Source: Draconibacterium aestuarii (GTDB lineage: Bacteria; Bacteroidota; Bacteroidia; Bacteroidales; Prolixibacteraceae). From it: a DNA stretch of 64,000 nucleotides. The stretch lies in the NCBI GenBank assembly GCA_026671195.1, contig JAPOHD010000005.1, forward strand, positions 248,001 to 312,000, given 5' to 3'. This document shows, one piece after another, positions 26,323 to 34,255 of this stretch. The notes below the pieces were generated by a model that saw only the letters and a list, made by a program, of their open reading frames with translations, had not been told where the DNA came from and did no database searches. The translations under genes and the position numbers were made by a program. Position 1 is the stretch's first letter. The number at the start of each line of letters is the position of its first letter.

Positions 26323-27894
26323 ATGAAATTAATGAAGAATATAATAGAAACCATATTGTTCTCGCTACTTCTGGCAGGGTTTTGTAATGCTACCGAGCCT
26401 GGCGATTCAATTCAGGAAGGTACATCTATTTCAACAAAAAAAATAATGTTGCTGCAAACTCCCTGGTCATTCTCCGAAAATGCAGCATCACTATCCTTTT
26501 TTGGCTACGATCAAAAAATTGGATCAGCGTCGGTATACTCAGAACTACAAGACAAAAATTACCGATTATATCGCGAAGGAGATAACATTTTCAAAGCCGG
26601 TTTTGTAACCGATGGTTTTGTACAATACAAAAAATGGAATTTCTATGGAAACTTCAACTATTTCAGCAAAAAAGAAGATAATGTAAAGTGGGTGGGAGTA
26701 ATGAATCCCTATGACGATAATCCTTATACCATTGGCGATTCCATTGGCGGAGATTATTCGAAAGAATATTTTAATATGGAAGGCAAAGGTGCATACCTGC
26801 TTAGCAACTTGCTAACTTTTGGCTTTGATGTAAAATATTCAACAGGAGTTGGAGCAAAACGAAAAGATCCGCGACCCGAAAATACAATCACCTCGTTTGA
26901 TATCTCACCTGCGCTACTTTTATCTCTTAATAAAATAAAACTAGGAGCTAACTTTCGATATGTAAGTAGTAAAGAAGACATTGAAATATCGACGATAACA
27001 AACAACACTTTTTATACATTTCATTTTAAAGGACTTGGTGTTTACACTTCCACGCCCGAAGAAGATGACCAGATTTTTATCTCGAATTTATTGGGAGGCG
27101 GGTTACAATTTAATTTTAACGGAGATAAAATAAGCAACCTTACCGAAGTAAACTTTTACAAAAAAAGCACCGACATTAAACGGGGTACAACTTTCCCTTT
27201 ACAAGTGGTTCTTCTGGAAAAATTTAATACCTCGGTAAATTCAACATTTATTTATTCTCCTTCCGAAAAGAAAATTAACCGCCTTGAACTGTTTTTTACC
27301 GACAAACACAATTATGGACACGAACCTGTTGTTGAACCTAAACTTGAAGCTGTAAACTACCAATGGTCAACCGCAGCAAAATATACTTTATACTGGCACA
27401 AAGAGAATGAATACGGGTTTAATTATTCCTTTTTTAATTTAATCGATAAAAACCGGTTTAACTGGGGGGCAACTCTTGCCGGACGACTGAACTCGAGTGA
27501 AATTACCTACTACTTTGTACCTGAATATAATCAACAAAAACTTAATATTTTCAACCTTGATGCAAGTATTGAAAAAGGATTTCAATATTCATCGGGCGAT
27601 ATCGTATTTGCTCTTACCAGCGGATACAGAAAAGGTTTCAACAGTAGTTTAAAATTTGTTGAGGACGAATCATTATTATCTACAGTCCAAACAGAAATGG
27701 TTAATCACGATTTTTATTATTACAATTCCGGTCTAATGCAATTTGGCGCCTCTGCAAAAATCGGGAAAAACATATCCATTTATCACAGTCCCATGCAGGT
27801 ATTCATCGATGCCGGGTTTAAAGCATTGTTTTCGAATCTTGCCGATAATCCAAAATCCAAAATACTTGAAATTAAACTTGGGATGAATTTTTAA
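26323..27894 (+). CDS. DUF6850-like outer-membrane beta-barrel protein
   Basis: A 523-residue protein with a signal peptide (LLLAGFCNA) and a repeated alternating pattern of aromatic and polar residues ending in F (EIKLGMNF), as in outer-membrane barrels. I associate it with DUF6850, a barrel family that follows DUF4876 and a TonB receptor in other Bacteroidota; the family name is from memory and not verified. It may form a second pore or a surface complex with the receptor and lipoproteins. It begins 3 bases after the second DUF4876 gene, so it is in the same operon. Confidence 0.7.
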   Translation: MKLMKNIIETILFSLLLAGFCNATEPGDSIQEGTSISTKKIMLLQTPWSFSENAASLSFFGYDQKIGSASVYSELQDKNYRLYREGDNIFKAGFVTDGFVQYKKWNFYGNFNYFSKKEDNVKWVGVMNPYDDNPYTIGDSIGGDYSKEYFNMEGKGAYLLSNLLTFGFDVKYSTGVGAKRKDPRPENTITSFDISPALLLSLNKIKLGANFRYVSSKEDIEISTITNNTFYTFHFKGLGVYTSTPEEDDQIFISNLLGGGLQFNFNGDKISNLTEVNFYKKSTDIKRGTTFPLQVVLLEKFNTSVNSTFIYSPSEKKINRLELFFTDKHNYGHEPVVEPKLEAVNYQWSTAAKYTLYWHKENEYGFNYSFFNLIDKNRFNWGATLAGRLNSSEITYYFVPEYNQQKLNIFNLDASIEKGFQYSSGDIVFALTSGYRKGFNSSLKFVEDESLLSTVQTEMVNHDFYYYNSGLMQFGASAKIGKNISIYHSPMQVFIDAGFKALFSNLADNPKSKILEIKLGMNF

Positions 27895-27905
27895 AAAGTA
27901 AATAA

Positions 27906-28790
27906 ATGAATGCAATAGAATGCAACAACCTTACCCATTATTATGGGAAAAAACTGGTGTACGAGAACCTTAACATTCATGTTAAGGAAGGAAGTATACT
28001 GGGTTTGCTGGGAAAAAACGGAGCTGGTAAAACAACTACCATAAACATCCTGAACGGATTTTTACAGCCACGCAGTGGGGAGTGTTTAATTTATGGCGAA
28101 AATACGCAGCATTTAACGCCACAAAACAAAGCACGGATAGGATTTCTGATTGAAGGCCACGTACAGTATGCTTTTATGAATATTCATCAGATTGAAAAAT
28201 TTTATTCCGGCTTTTACGAAAGGTGGAACAATAAGCCTTACTGGGAACTCATGTCGAAATTAAAAGTAACACCCACACAAAAAATATCAACCATGTCATG
28301 TGGTCAGCGTTCGCAAGTGGCGCTTGGTTTAATACTGGCCCAGGATCCGGATTTGCTGATCCTCGACGATTTTTCGATGGGACTCGACCCTGGTTACCGC
28401 CGCTTGTTTATCGACTATTTGCGCGAATATGCCAAAGCTAAAAATAAAACCATTTTTACCACTTCACATATCATTCAGGATATGGAACGCCTGATAGACG
28501 ATGTACTGATTATGGATTACAACCGGGTTCTTACACAACGCAATGTGCACGAGTTTATGCGCGAGTTCAAACAATTTTATCTCGAGGTTGAAAATCCATC
28601 CATTGATCTGTCAAAAGAAGACTTTGTTGCCAACTTCGAAAAAGTAAACAACAAAGTTGAAATCTATACCTACGAATCAGACGAGGTGGTTTTAAGTTTT
28701 CTCAACAATAATGGAATAGCTTTTAAAAATTTCCAAAAAGTTGAGATGGGATTAGAAGATGCTTTTATTGGCTTAACAGGAAAATATTAA
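27906..28790 (+). CDS. ABC-2 type transporter ATPase with unusual Walker B
   Basis: A 294-residue ABC ATPase. Walker A is LGKNGAGKTTT (about 35-45) and the switch histidine is in TTSHI. Two motifs deviate: the signature reads MSCGQ instead of LSGGQ, and Walker B reads LLILDDFSMGLD, so the usual catalytic Glu after the Asp is Asp. The C-terminal 80 residues form a regulatory extension as in YtrB/BcrA-like ATPases. It starts 11 bases after the barrel gene, and its permease partner follows after a short palindromic spacer. It may still hydrolyse ATP slowly, since Asp can substitute weakly. Confidence 0.82.
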   Translation: MNAIECNNLTHYYGKKLVYENLNIHVKEGSILGLLGKNGAGKTTTINILNGFLQPRSGECLIYGENTQHLTPQNKARIGFLIEGHVQYAFMNIHQIEKFYSGFYERWNNKPYWELMSKLKVTPTQKISTMSCGQRSQVALGLILAQDPDLLILDDFSMGLDPGYRRLFIDYLREYAKAKNKTIFTTSHIIQDMERLIDDVLIMDYNRVLTQRNVHEFMREFKQFYLEVENPSIDLSKEDFVANFEKVNNKVEIYTYESDEVVLSFLNNNGIAFKNFQKVEMGLEDAFIGLTGKY

Positions 28791-28794
28791 AAAA

Positions 28795-28864
28795 AGTCGA
28801 AAGTCGTGAGATGTAAGACGGAAGCAAAACTTTTGTCTTACATCTTCGGGCTTCGGTCTTCCAA
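28795..28864. repeat. Palindromic spacer, CGGAAG/CTTCGG repeat family
   Basis: GATGTAAGAC (28810-28819) and its complement GTCTTACATC (28835-28844) form a 10-bp stem, flanked by GACGGAAG and CTTCGGGCTTCGGTCTTCC. It lies inside the operon between the ATPase and permease genes. Similar CGGAAGAC/GTCTTCGG spacers occur at 32983, 33452 and 51329. Confidence 0.65.
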
Positions 28865-28876
28865 CTATAAAAAATT

Positions 28877-29545
28877 ATGTGGAAATCAGTTATATACAAA
28901 GAATGGATAAAAACCAGATGGTTTATTATTCTTTATGCCGTTTTAGGATTGGCTGTTGTTGGTTATATATTTTTAAATGTGCAACGCGATTTTAAATTTA
29001 ACGATGCCAACAATTATTGGTACACTATAATGTTTATGGGTGTGCGGTATTTTGGATCACTTAAATTTGTTCCGTTGTTTGGAGCTTTGGCAATTTCAGT
29101 TGCCCAGTTCTTTCCTGAAACTGTGAGCAAAAGAATAAAATTAACCTTTCATCTTCCGTTAAACGAAAACCGAGTTCTGTTAATGATGATGTTATACGGA
29201 ACAGTTGGTCTTGTAGCGAGCTATTTCGTTCAGCTGGCTATGTTTTATGCATTGAGTGTTCTTTTTTTTCCATCGGACATTATTTTTCCGGCGCTGGCTT
29301 CAATAACTCCCTGGTTTTTATCGGGTTTGGCATGTTATTACCTGGCTGCATTAATTGTCTTGGAACCCGTATGGAAATATCGCATAGCCTACCTTGTTGT
29401 TGCAGGTACTTTTGTGCCGCTCTACGTTCAATCAGCCCCAACAGGTGCCTATGCCCCGGCTAATTTAGCCCTGACATTATTGGTCATCATCATCAGTATT
29501 TCATTGTTATTTTCAGGATATCGATTTAGAAAAGGAGAAATGTAA
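28877..29545 (+). CDS. ABC-2 type permease
   Basis: A 222-residue integral membrane protein with about six TM segments (about 15-32, 53-75, 95-116, 122-146, 151-170, 195-217) and a short N-terminal cytoplasmic start (MWKSVIYKEWIKTRW) typical of ABC-2 permeases. It should pair with the ATPase encoded just upstream. The DUF4857-like gene follows after 1 base. Substrate unknown; the genetic link to the TonB receptor and polyferredoxin suggests a role in moving or assembling a component of that system. Confidence 0.75.
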   Translation: MWKSVIYKEWIKTRWFIILYAVLGLAVVGYIFLNVQRDFKFNDANNYWYTIMFMGVRYFGSLKFVPLFGALAISVAQFFPETVSKRIKLTFHLPLNENRVLLMMMLYGTVGLVASYFVQLAMFYALSVLFFPSDIIFPALASITPWFLSGLACYYLAALIVLEPVWKYRIAYLVVAGTFVPLYVQSAPTGAYAPANLALTLLVIIISISLLFSGYRFRKGEM

Positions 29546-29546
29546 A

Positions 29547-30782
29547 ATGGTAAAACTTAGCAGATATTTTTTAGTAATTATAGCCATCATTGGATTTGGA
29601 ATTGCACTTCCAAAATTGTATTGGGTAGCTTTTGCACAACCCATTCGCGCACCATTTATACAATACAGTTGTATCGACCACGATTTTATGCTCCTGCGGT
29701 CTGGAGACGAGGTAACACGCACAAATTCCAAAGGCGATACATTTACACGCGAAGAGTACGAAAACAAACTTCCATTAATGTACACGCGCCAGTTACTTAT
29801 GAACAATACTATGCCCGATTCTATTGATGGCGTAGAAATGGATATGCACGATATAAGCAACAACCGGTCAACTTTTAGGGTTCGGCCAAAAGAAATTCAT
29901 GCTCCCCTGCCTACCTTGTTTCCACTATTCGAGTCGCAATCGGGACGGGCTAATCTGGAAATGCCAAAAGATTTTTTCAGAATTACATGGCGGATGGAGT
30001 TTATCGATGCCGAATCGAACAAAGTAGATGAAGAAAAAAGCCGGATGTTTTCAGCCGTTCTTTACAAGCGAGGTTTTAAATTCCCTGCAAAATCGATAAA
30101 CGGACTACCAACTACCCGCAAATCGTGCGACGAAGGTTATTTGGTTATTGATTCTGCGGATCAGTTATTTCATATAAAGTTGGTAAAAGGCTTACCTTTT
30201 GTTGAAAAAGCGGAACTTCCTGAAGGACTAAAATTCAGAAGCATTAATTGTGTCGACTTTAAAGACAAATTTTACTATGCCTATTTATTTTCAACCGATA
30301 ACCACGTCTATGTTTTAACACAATACGACTATCAATTAGTGAAGTTAGATGTGGAAAACATAAATCCTGAAGAAAATGAAATTCGAATTTATGGTGATCT
30401 TTTTAACTACAATGTAATTAGCACAGGTGAAGGTGAAATTACTTCACAGGTTCTGGACAAGGATTACAATAAAGTAAATGAATACAACGAAATCTGGCCG
30501 GTTCGCGACGAACGAAAAGAAGGAAAAGTAGCTCAATTGTTGTTCCCGGCACAACTAAAAATGACAAATTCAAACTCCAGTTATGTTCGTTTCTTTTTTG
30601 AAGCGAACAAATCGTTTAACTGGATATTTTTAAGTCTGTTACTTATGGCTACTCAGTTTATGATTATACGAAAAAGAAAAGAAAATATTAAAAATCAACT
30701 GGTTGATTTAGGGATTATTGCAGTAACCGGAATATTTGGATTTATTGCCGTCAATTTTTTCCCGAACAAATTTTTTAAGTAA
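29547..30782 (+). CDS. DUF4857-like membrane protein
   Basis: A 411-residue protein with a TM at each end (about 7-25 and a pair at about 352-370 and 385-405) and a large periplasmic domain between. The N-terminus has LPKLYWVAFAQPIRAPFIQY, which I associate with DUF4857, a Bacteroidota family found with ABC-2 transporters; the family call is from memory. The middle part contains many beta-type segments (YLVIDSADQLFHIKLVKG) resembling a propeller or sandwich. It is the last gene of the cluster and is followed by a strong terminator. Probably a periplasmic partner of the permease. Confidence 0.65.
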   Translation: MVKLSRYFLVIIAIIGFGIALPKLYWVAFAQPIRAPFIQYSCIDHDFMLLRSGDEVTRTNSKGDTFTREEYENKLPLMYTRQLLMNNTMPDSIDGVEMDMHDISNNRSTFRVRPKEIHAPLPTLFPLFESQSGRANLEMPKDFFRITWRMEFIDAESNKVDEEKSRMFSAVLYKRGFKFPAKSINGLPTTRKSCDEGYLVIDSADQLFHIKLVKGLPFVEKAELPEGLKFRSINCVDFKDKFYYAYLFSTDNHVYVLTQYDYQLVKLDVENINPEENEIRIYGDLFNYNVISTGEGEITSQVLDKDYNKVNEYNEIWPVRDERKEGKVAQLLFPAQLKMTNSNSSYVRFFFEANKSFNWIFLSLLLMATQFMIIRKRKENIKNQLVDLGIIAVTGIFGFIAVNFFPNKFFK

Positions 30783-30803
30783 TTGGAAAGTAACACAGCA
30801 CAA

Positions 30804-30838
30804 ACAGCCATTCAGAATTATGAGTGGCTGTTTTTTTA
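30804..30838 (+). terminator. Terminator of the receptor/ABC cluster
   Basis: AACAGCCA and TGGCTGTT (with inner TCA/TGA pairing) form a hairpin followed by a run of seven or more T. It lies 22 bases after the DUF4857-like stop and just before prmA. Confidence 0.85.
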
Positions 30839-30863
30839 TACCTTCGCGCCAAAATCAGAAATA

Positions 30864-31709
30864 ATGGAATACCGTAAAATTAGCATACAAATCGATCCTT
30901 TTCAGGAATGGTTCCGCGATGTTCTGACATCACAGTTGGCTGAAATTGGCTTCGATAGTTTTGTAGAAATCGAAGAGGGATTTGAGGCATATATTCCTTC
31001 GCAACTTTTTAGTTTACGCGATTTTGACAAAGTAGTAAGTGCCTACGATGACGATTACGATTTTCTGATAAATTCGGAAATTATTGAAGACCAGAACTGG
31101 AATAAAGAATGGGAAAAGAACTACTTTAAACCGCTTGTAATTGGCGGCGAGTGTATGATTCGGGCACCATTCCACACAGAATATCCGAATGCCAAATACG
31201 AAATTATAATAGAGCCCAATATGGCATTTGGAACCGGAAATCACGAAACTACGGCAACCATTGTTGAATCTATTTTACAAAACGACCTCAGCGGAAAAAC
31301 GATTCTCGACATGGGCTGCGGAACCGGTATTCTTAGTATTCTGGCATCGATGAAAGGAGCAAAACACATTACTGCCATCGATATTGACAAATGGTCGTAC
31401 GAAGGAACCCTTGAAAATGCAAGCTTAAATAACATTCAAAATATCTCAGTAAAATTGGGCGATGCTGCTCTACTTGGCGATGAGAAATTTGATTTGATTT
31501 TTGCCAACATTCATAAAAATGTTTTACTGAACGACATGGAAGCCTATCACAATGTGCTCAACGATGGCGGAACTTTAATAATGAGCGGATTTTACACCGA
31601 AGACATTCCTGATATTAAAAACAAGGCAGAAAGTCTGGGTATGAAAGATGCCGGTTATGTAGAAAAAAACAACTGGACTGCGCATTCGTTTCTGAAAGAG
31701 ATTGAATAA
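30864..31709 (+). CDS. prmA: Ribosomal protein L11 methyltransferase
   Basis: A 281-residue SAM-dependent enzyme that trimethylates ribosomal protein L11. The N-terminal substrate-recognition domain (1-110) is followed by the Rossmann methyltransferase: NMAFGTGNHETT, motif I LDMGCGTGILSILA, motif II ITAIDID, and FDLIFANIHKNVLL at the catalytic NxxxN-type site. I start at the ATG at 30864; the longer frame runs through the terminator and is not credible. In many Bacteroidota prmA lies next to tpiA; here the 16-kb cluster separates them. Confidence 0.94.
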   Translation: MEYRKISIQIDPFQEWFRDVLTSQLAEIGFDSFVEIEEGFEAYIPSQLFSLRDFDKVVSAYDDDYDFLINSEIIEDQNWNKEWEKNYFKPLVIGGECMIRAPFHTEYPNAKYEIIIEPNMAFGTGNHETTATIVESILQNDLSGKTILDMGCGTGILSILASMKGAKHITAIDIDKWSYEGTLENASLNNIQNISVKLGDAALLGDEKFDLIFANIHKNVLLNDMEAYHNVLNDGGTLIMSGFYTEDIPDIKNKAESLGMKDAGYVEKNNWTAHSFLKEIE

Positions 31710-31812
31710 AATTGAAAACAGATTGAGTAAAGATTGCCAGATCCGTCTTTTCTATCTTTAATCAATCCTATCAATCTCATTTAATCTAATATCAACCTAA
31801 TAAAACAAAACC

Positions 31813-32475
31813 ATGCAGGATATTCTAAATTATTTTGTAAATCACCGTCATAATCTAAATGAAAAATTTGTTCCGAAGTCGGTTACAGGCAGAATTCATA
31901 AGTTAAACAGAAACGACCGGGATAAACTTAAATCGGAGCTTTTTACAAAAGCAAAAGAGTTTGAAACCAAAATTGACTTTTCTGCAATTGACTGGATACA
32001 AGTCTGTCTAAACGTAATTGACAAAAATGCATTTCATTTTAACCAGGTATTTTTTAGCCCGGGCCACGAAATTAAAGACGAAATACGAAACCTGTTGAGG
32101 CGTGCCGAATCGAGTGTTGATTTGTGCATATTTACCATTACCGACAACGAATTAGCCGGGGAAATTATCTCCTGCTACAAACGAGGTGTAAACGTACGCA
32201 TCATAACCGACGATGAAAAAACAGAGGATAATGGATCAGAAATTTATCGTTTAAGTACTACCGAAATTCCGGTTAAAATTGATCATTCGCATTATCATAT
32301 GCACAATAAGTTTGGGATAATTGATAACAAATTTGCCATTACCGGAAGTTTTAACTGGACCTACACAGCCACCAAACACAACCAGGAAAATTTACTGGCC
32401 ACTTCGAAATTTGAAATTGTAAAACAGTACAGCGAAGAATTTGAACAACTCTGGCAAAAACTATTTGATTTGTAA
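31813..32475 (+). CDS. Phospholipase D-like protein, single HKD motif
   Basis: A 220-residue protein. The C-terminal domain (about 80-215) is a PLD-superfamily fold with one HxK motif, HMHNKFGIIDNKFAITGSFN, followed by WT and QENLL, as in Nuc/mitoPLD-type enzymes that dimerise to form one active site. These act on phosphodiesters of nucleic acids or lipids. The N-terminal 75 residues are helical and unrecognised. No signal peptide is present, so it is probably cytoplasmic. Its 3' end overlaps the convergent phosphoesterase gene by 15 bases. Confidence 0.8.
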   Translation: MQDILNYFVNHRHNLNEKFVPKSVTGRIHKLNRNDRDKLKSELFTKAKEFETKIDFSAIDWIQVCLNVIDKNAFHFNQVFFSPGHEIKDEIRNLLRRAESSVDLCIFTITDNELAGEIISCYKRGVNVRIITDDEKTEDNGSEIYRLSTTEIPVKIDHSHYHMHNKFGIIDNKFAITGSFNWTYTATKHNQENLLATSKFEIVKQYSEEFEQLWQKLFDL

Positions 32476-32976
32476 TAGAGACTCTGACCTTGGAATTTCC
32501 CAAATTTCCAGATCACGAATGTTCTTCCCATCTATCACAAAACGAAGTGCCGTACACACTTTATGAAATCCGTGTATTCCGGCGGCTCCCGGATTCATAT
32601 GTAAAAAATCCAGCTTTTTATCGTAAATCACTTTTAAAATGTGCGAGTGCCCGCTTATAAATAAATTCGGCGAATTTGAATAAATATCGGGTTTTACATA
32701 ACGTTCGTATCGTCCGGGATAACCGCCAATGTGCGTCATCCAAACATCAACATCCTCACATTTAAACCGCTGATGCATAGGATGCACAACCCGAACATCT
32801 TGCCCGTCGATGTTTCCGTATACGCCTCTTAGTAATTTAAACTCAGCCAGCTTATCGGCTGTTTCAATAGTACCAAAATCGCCGGCGTGCCAAATTTCAT
32901 CTACATTTTCAAAAAATGAAAACAAGCGCTCGTGCAAAAATCCGTGAGTATCTGATAAAAGTCCTATTCGCTTCAT
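32461..32976 (-). CDS. YfcE/MJ0936-type metallophosphoesterase
   Basis: A 171-residue calcineurin-like phosphodiesterase with the full metal-ligand set: SDTHG (D and H), HAGDFG, GVYGNIDG, THIGG and SGHSHI. I start at the ATG at 32976 (MKRIGLLSDTHG); the longer frame adds an unlikely leader. This small class hydrolyses phosphodiesters such as those in cyclic or modified nucleotides; the natural substrate is usually unknown. It converges on and overlaps the PLD-like gene by 15 bases. Confidence 0.9.
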   Translation of the reverse strand: MKRIGLLSDTHGFLHERLFSFFENVDEIWHAGDFGTIETADKLAEFKLLRGVYGNIDGQDVRVVHPMHQRFKCEDVDVWMTHIGGYPGRYERYVKPDIYSNSPNLFISGHSHILKVIYDKKLDFLHMNPGAAGIHGFHKVCTALRFVIDGKNIRDLEIWEIPRSESLLQIK

Positions 32977-32982
32977 TAATAA

Positions 32983-33014
32983 AGAAAGTCGGAAGTACAA
33001 GGTCGGAAGACTAA
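32983..33014. repeat. CGGAAG-type intergenic repeat
   Basis: Two degenerate copies of AAGGTCGGAAG-like sequence (AAGTCGGAAGTAC and AGGTCGGAAGACT) lie just upstream of the phosphoesterase start. They belong to the same family as the spacers at 28795, 33452 and 51329. Confidence 0.45.
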
Positions 33015-33122
33015 AGTTTTTAACTGGTCCTCACAGTCGAAGTTGCATTCCAGATTAATTAAACCCCCAATAATATTCCCAATTATGGAATCATGAATTA
33101 CAATTGTAAGAACAAATTAAGC

Positions 33123-33130
33123 TAAATTTG
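33123..33130 (+). promoter_or_regulatory. -7 element for the monooxygenase-like gene
   Basis: TAAATTTG matches TAnnTTTG and lies 34 bases before the ATG at 33164. Confidence 0.5.
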
Positions 33131-33163
33131 TTTGCACATAAAACATATAATTCAAAATAAAAG

Positions 33164-33442
33164 ATGATTTCGATAATAGCAAAATTTAAAGTGAACGAGG
33201 GCGAAGAGCAAAATTTTTTGACACTTACTAAAGATTTAATCCCGGCATCAAAAGCTGAAGACGGTTGTATTGAATACGATCTACACAAAAATGTAAAAGA
33301 GCCGCGAACTTTCTGTATGATTGAAAAATGGAAAGACCAGGAGGCAGTTGATTTCCACAACAACACCTCGCATTTTACAAATGCAGTTCCTAAAATTGTA
33401 GAAATTGCACAAGCCGAAATCGACGTTTACGAAACACTATAA
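33164..33442 (+). CDS. Antibiotic biosynthesis monooxygenase (ABM/YgiN) domain protein
   Basis: A 92-residue single-domain protein of the dimeric alpha-beta barrel fold. The ABM pattern is clear: IIAKFKVNEGEEQNFLTL at the first strand, EDGCIEYDLHKN in the middle, and MIEKWKDQEAVDFHNNTSHF near the end. YgiN-like members are quinol monooxygenases or detoxify reactive compounds; some bind heme. No cofactor can be deduced here. It is likely a single gene or a pair with the phosphohistidine phosphatase 50 bases downstream. Confidence 0.88.
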   Translation: MISIIAKFKVNEGEEQNFLTLTKDLIPASKAEDGCIEYDLHKNVKEPRTFCMIEKWKDQEAVDFHNNTSHFTNAVPKIVEIAQAEIDVYETL

Positions 33443-33451
33443 AAACAATAC

Positions 33452-33480
33452 AGACCGTGGTCTCCGGACTTCGGTCTTCA
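33452..33480. repeat. Short palindrome of the CTTCGGTCT family
   Basis: AGACCG (33452-33457) and CGGTCT (33472-33477) flank TCCGGACTT. It overlaps the leader of the sixA-like gene and resembles the spacers at 28795 and 51329. Confidence 0.45.
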
Positions 33481-33492
33481 AACTTTTTTAAA

Positions 33493-33987
33493 ATGAAAAG
33501 AGTAGTTATAGTTCGCCACGGCAAAGCAGTTCCATATGGTTACGAAAATGATTTCAAACGCGACCTTCGTGAAAGAGGTGAAAACGATGCAAACCGGATT
33601 GGACAGGAATTAAAAGCTCGGGACGTTTTTCCGGATGTAATTATATCGAGTCCGGCAAAGCGAGCACTAAAAACGGCCCGGATTTTTGCTGAAAACCTGA
33701 ATTATAATCCCAAAAAGATCAAAAAAGTAAAAGCAATTTACGACGGACTTACTACCAGTGAATTTGCAGAAATGATCAGACAATTGCCTGCAGAATCAAA
33801 TACTGCTTTCTTTTTTGGCCACAATCCCGGATTTTACTACTACGTTAGCAATCTCTTAAAAGAGTTTCATGGCGATATGCCAACTTCATCAACAGTTGTA
33901 ATCGATTTTGATGTAAATACCTGGCCCGAAGTAGATACACGATCGGGTGATCTGGTTTTTCAACTGGTGCCACGCATGTTTAAATAA
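33493..33987 (+). CDS. SixA-like phosphohistidine phosphatase
   Basis: A 164-residue histidine phosphatase. The catalytic RHG motif is in VIVRHGKAVP, the second arginine in SPAKRALKTA, and the second histidine in FFGHNPGF. The short form without the usual lid insertions is typical of SixA, which removes phosphate from phosphohistidine on phosphorelay or PTS proteins. I start at 33493 (MKRVVIVRHG), since the longer frame reads through the repeat. The substrate is not proven. Confidence 0.85.
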   Translation: MKRVVIVRHGKAVPYGYENDFKRDLRERGENDANRIGQELKARDVFPDVIISSPAKRALKTARIFAENLNYNPKKIKKVKAIYDGLTTSEFAEMIRQLPAESNTAFFFGHNPGFYYYVSNLLKEFHGDMPTSSTVVIDFDVNTWPEVDTRSGDLVFQLVPRMFK

Positions 33988-34255
33988 AACTTTCTTAATC
34001 CCCTTACACAAGTACCATTTTAAACTTAAGATTATTTAAAACATCTTATTTTCTTATTATTATTCATTTTCATTTTCTAAATTAGCAGGAAAATAAACCG
34101 CTATTTGTGTTCTATAAAGCAATCAGTCAGATGGTTCATACCAAAAGCTTATATAGAATATCAGAATCTTAAAAATCGTTTAAAACCACATTGCCAAAAT
34201 GTTGTTAAGAGATTGTACAGAAACAATGAAAAACAGAATTAATTAGAAAGAAAAG

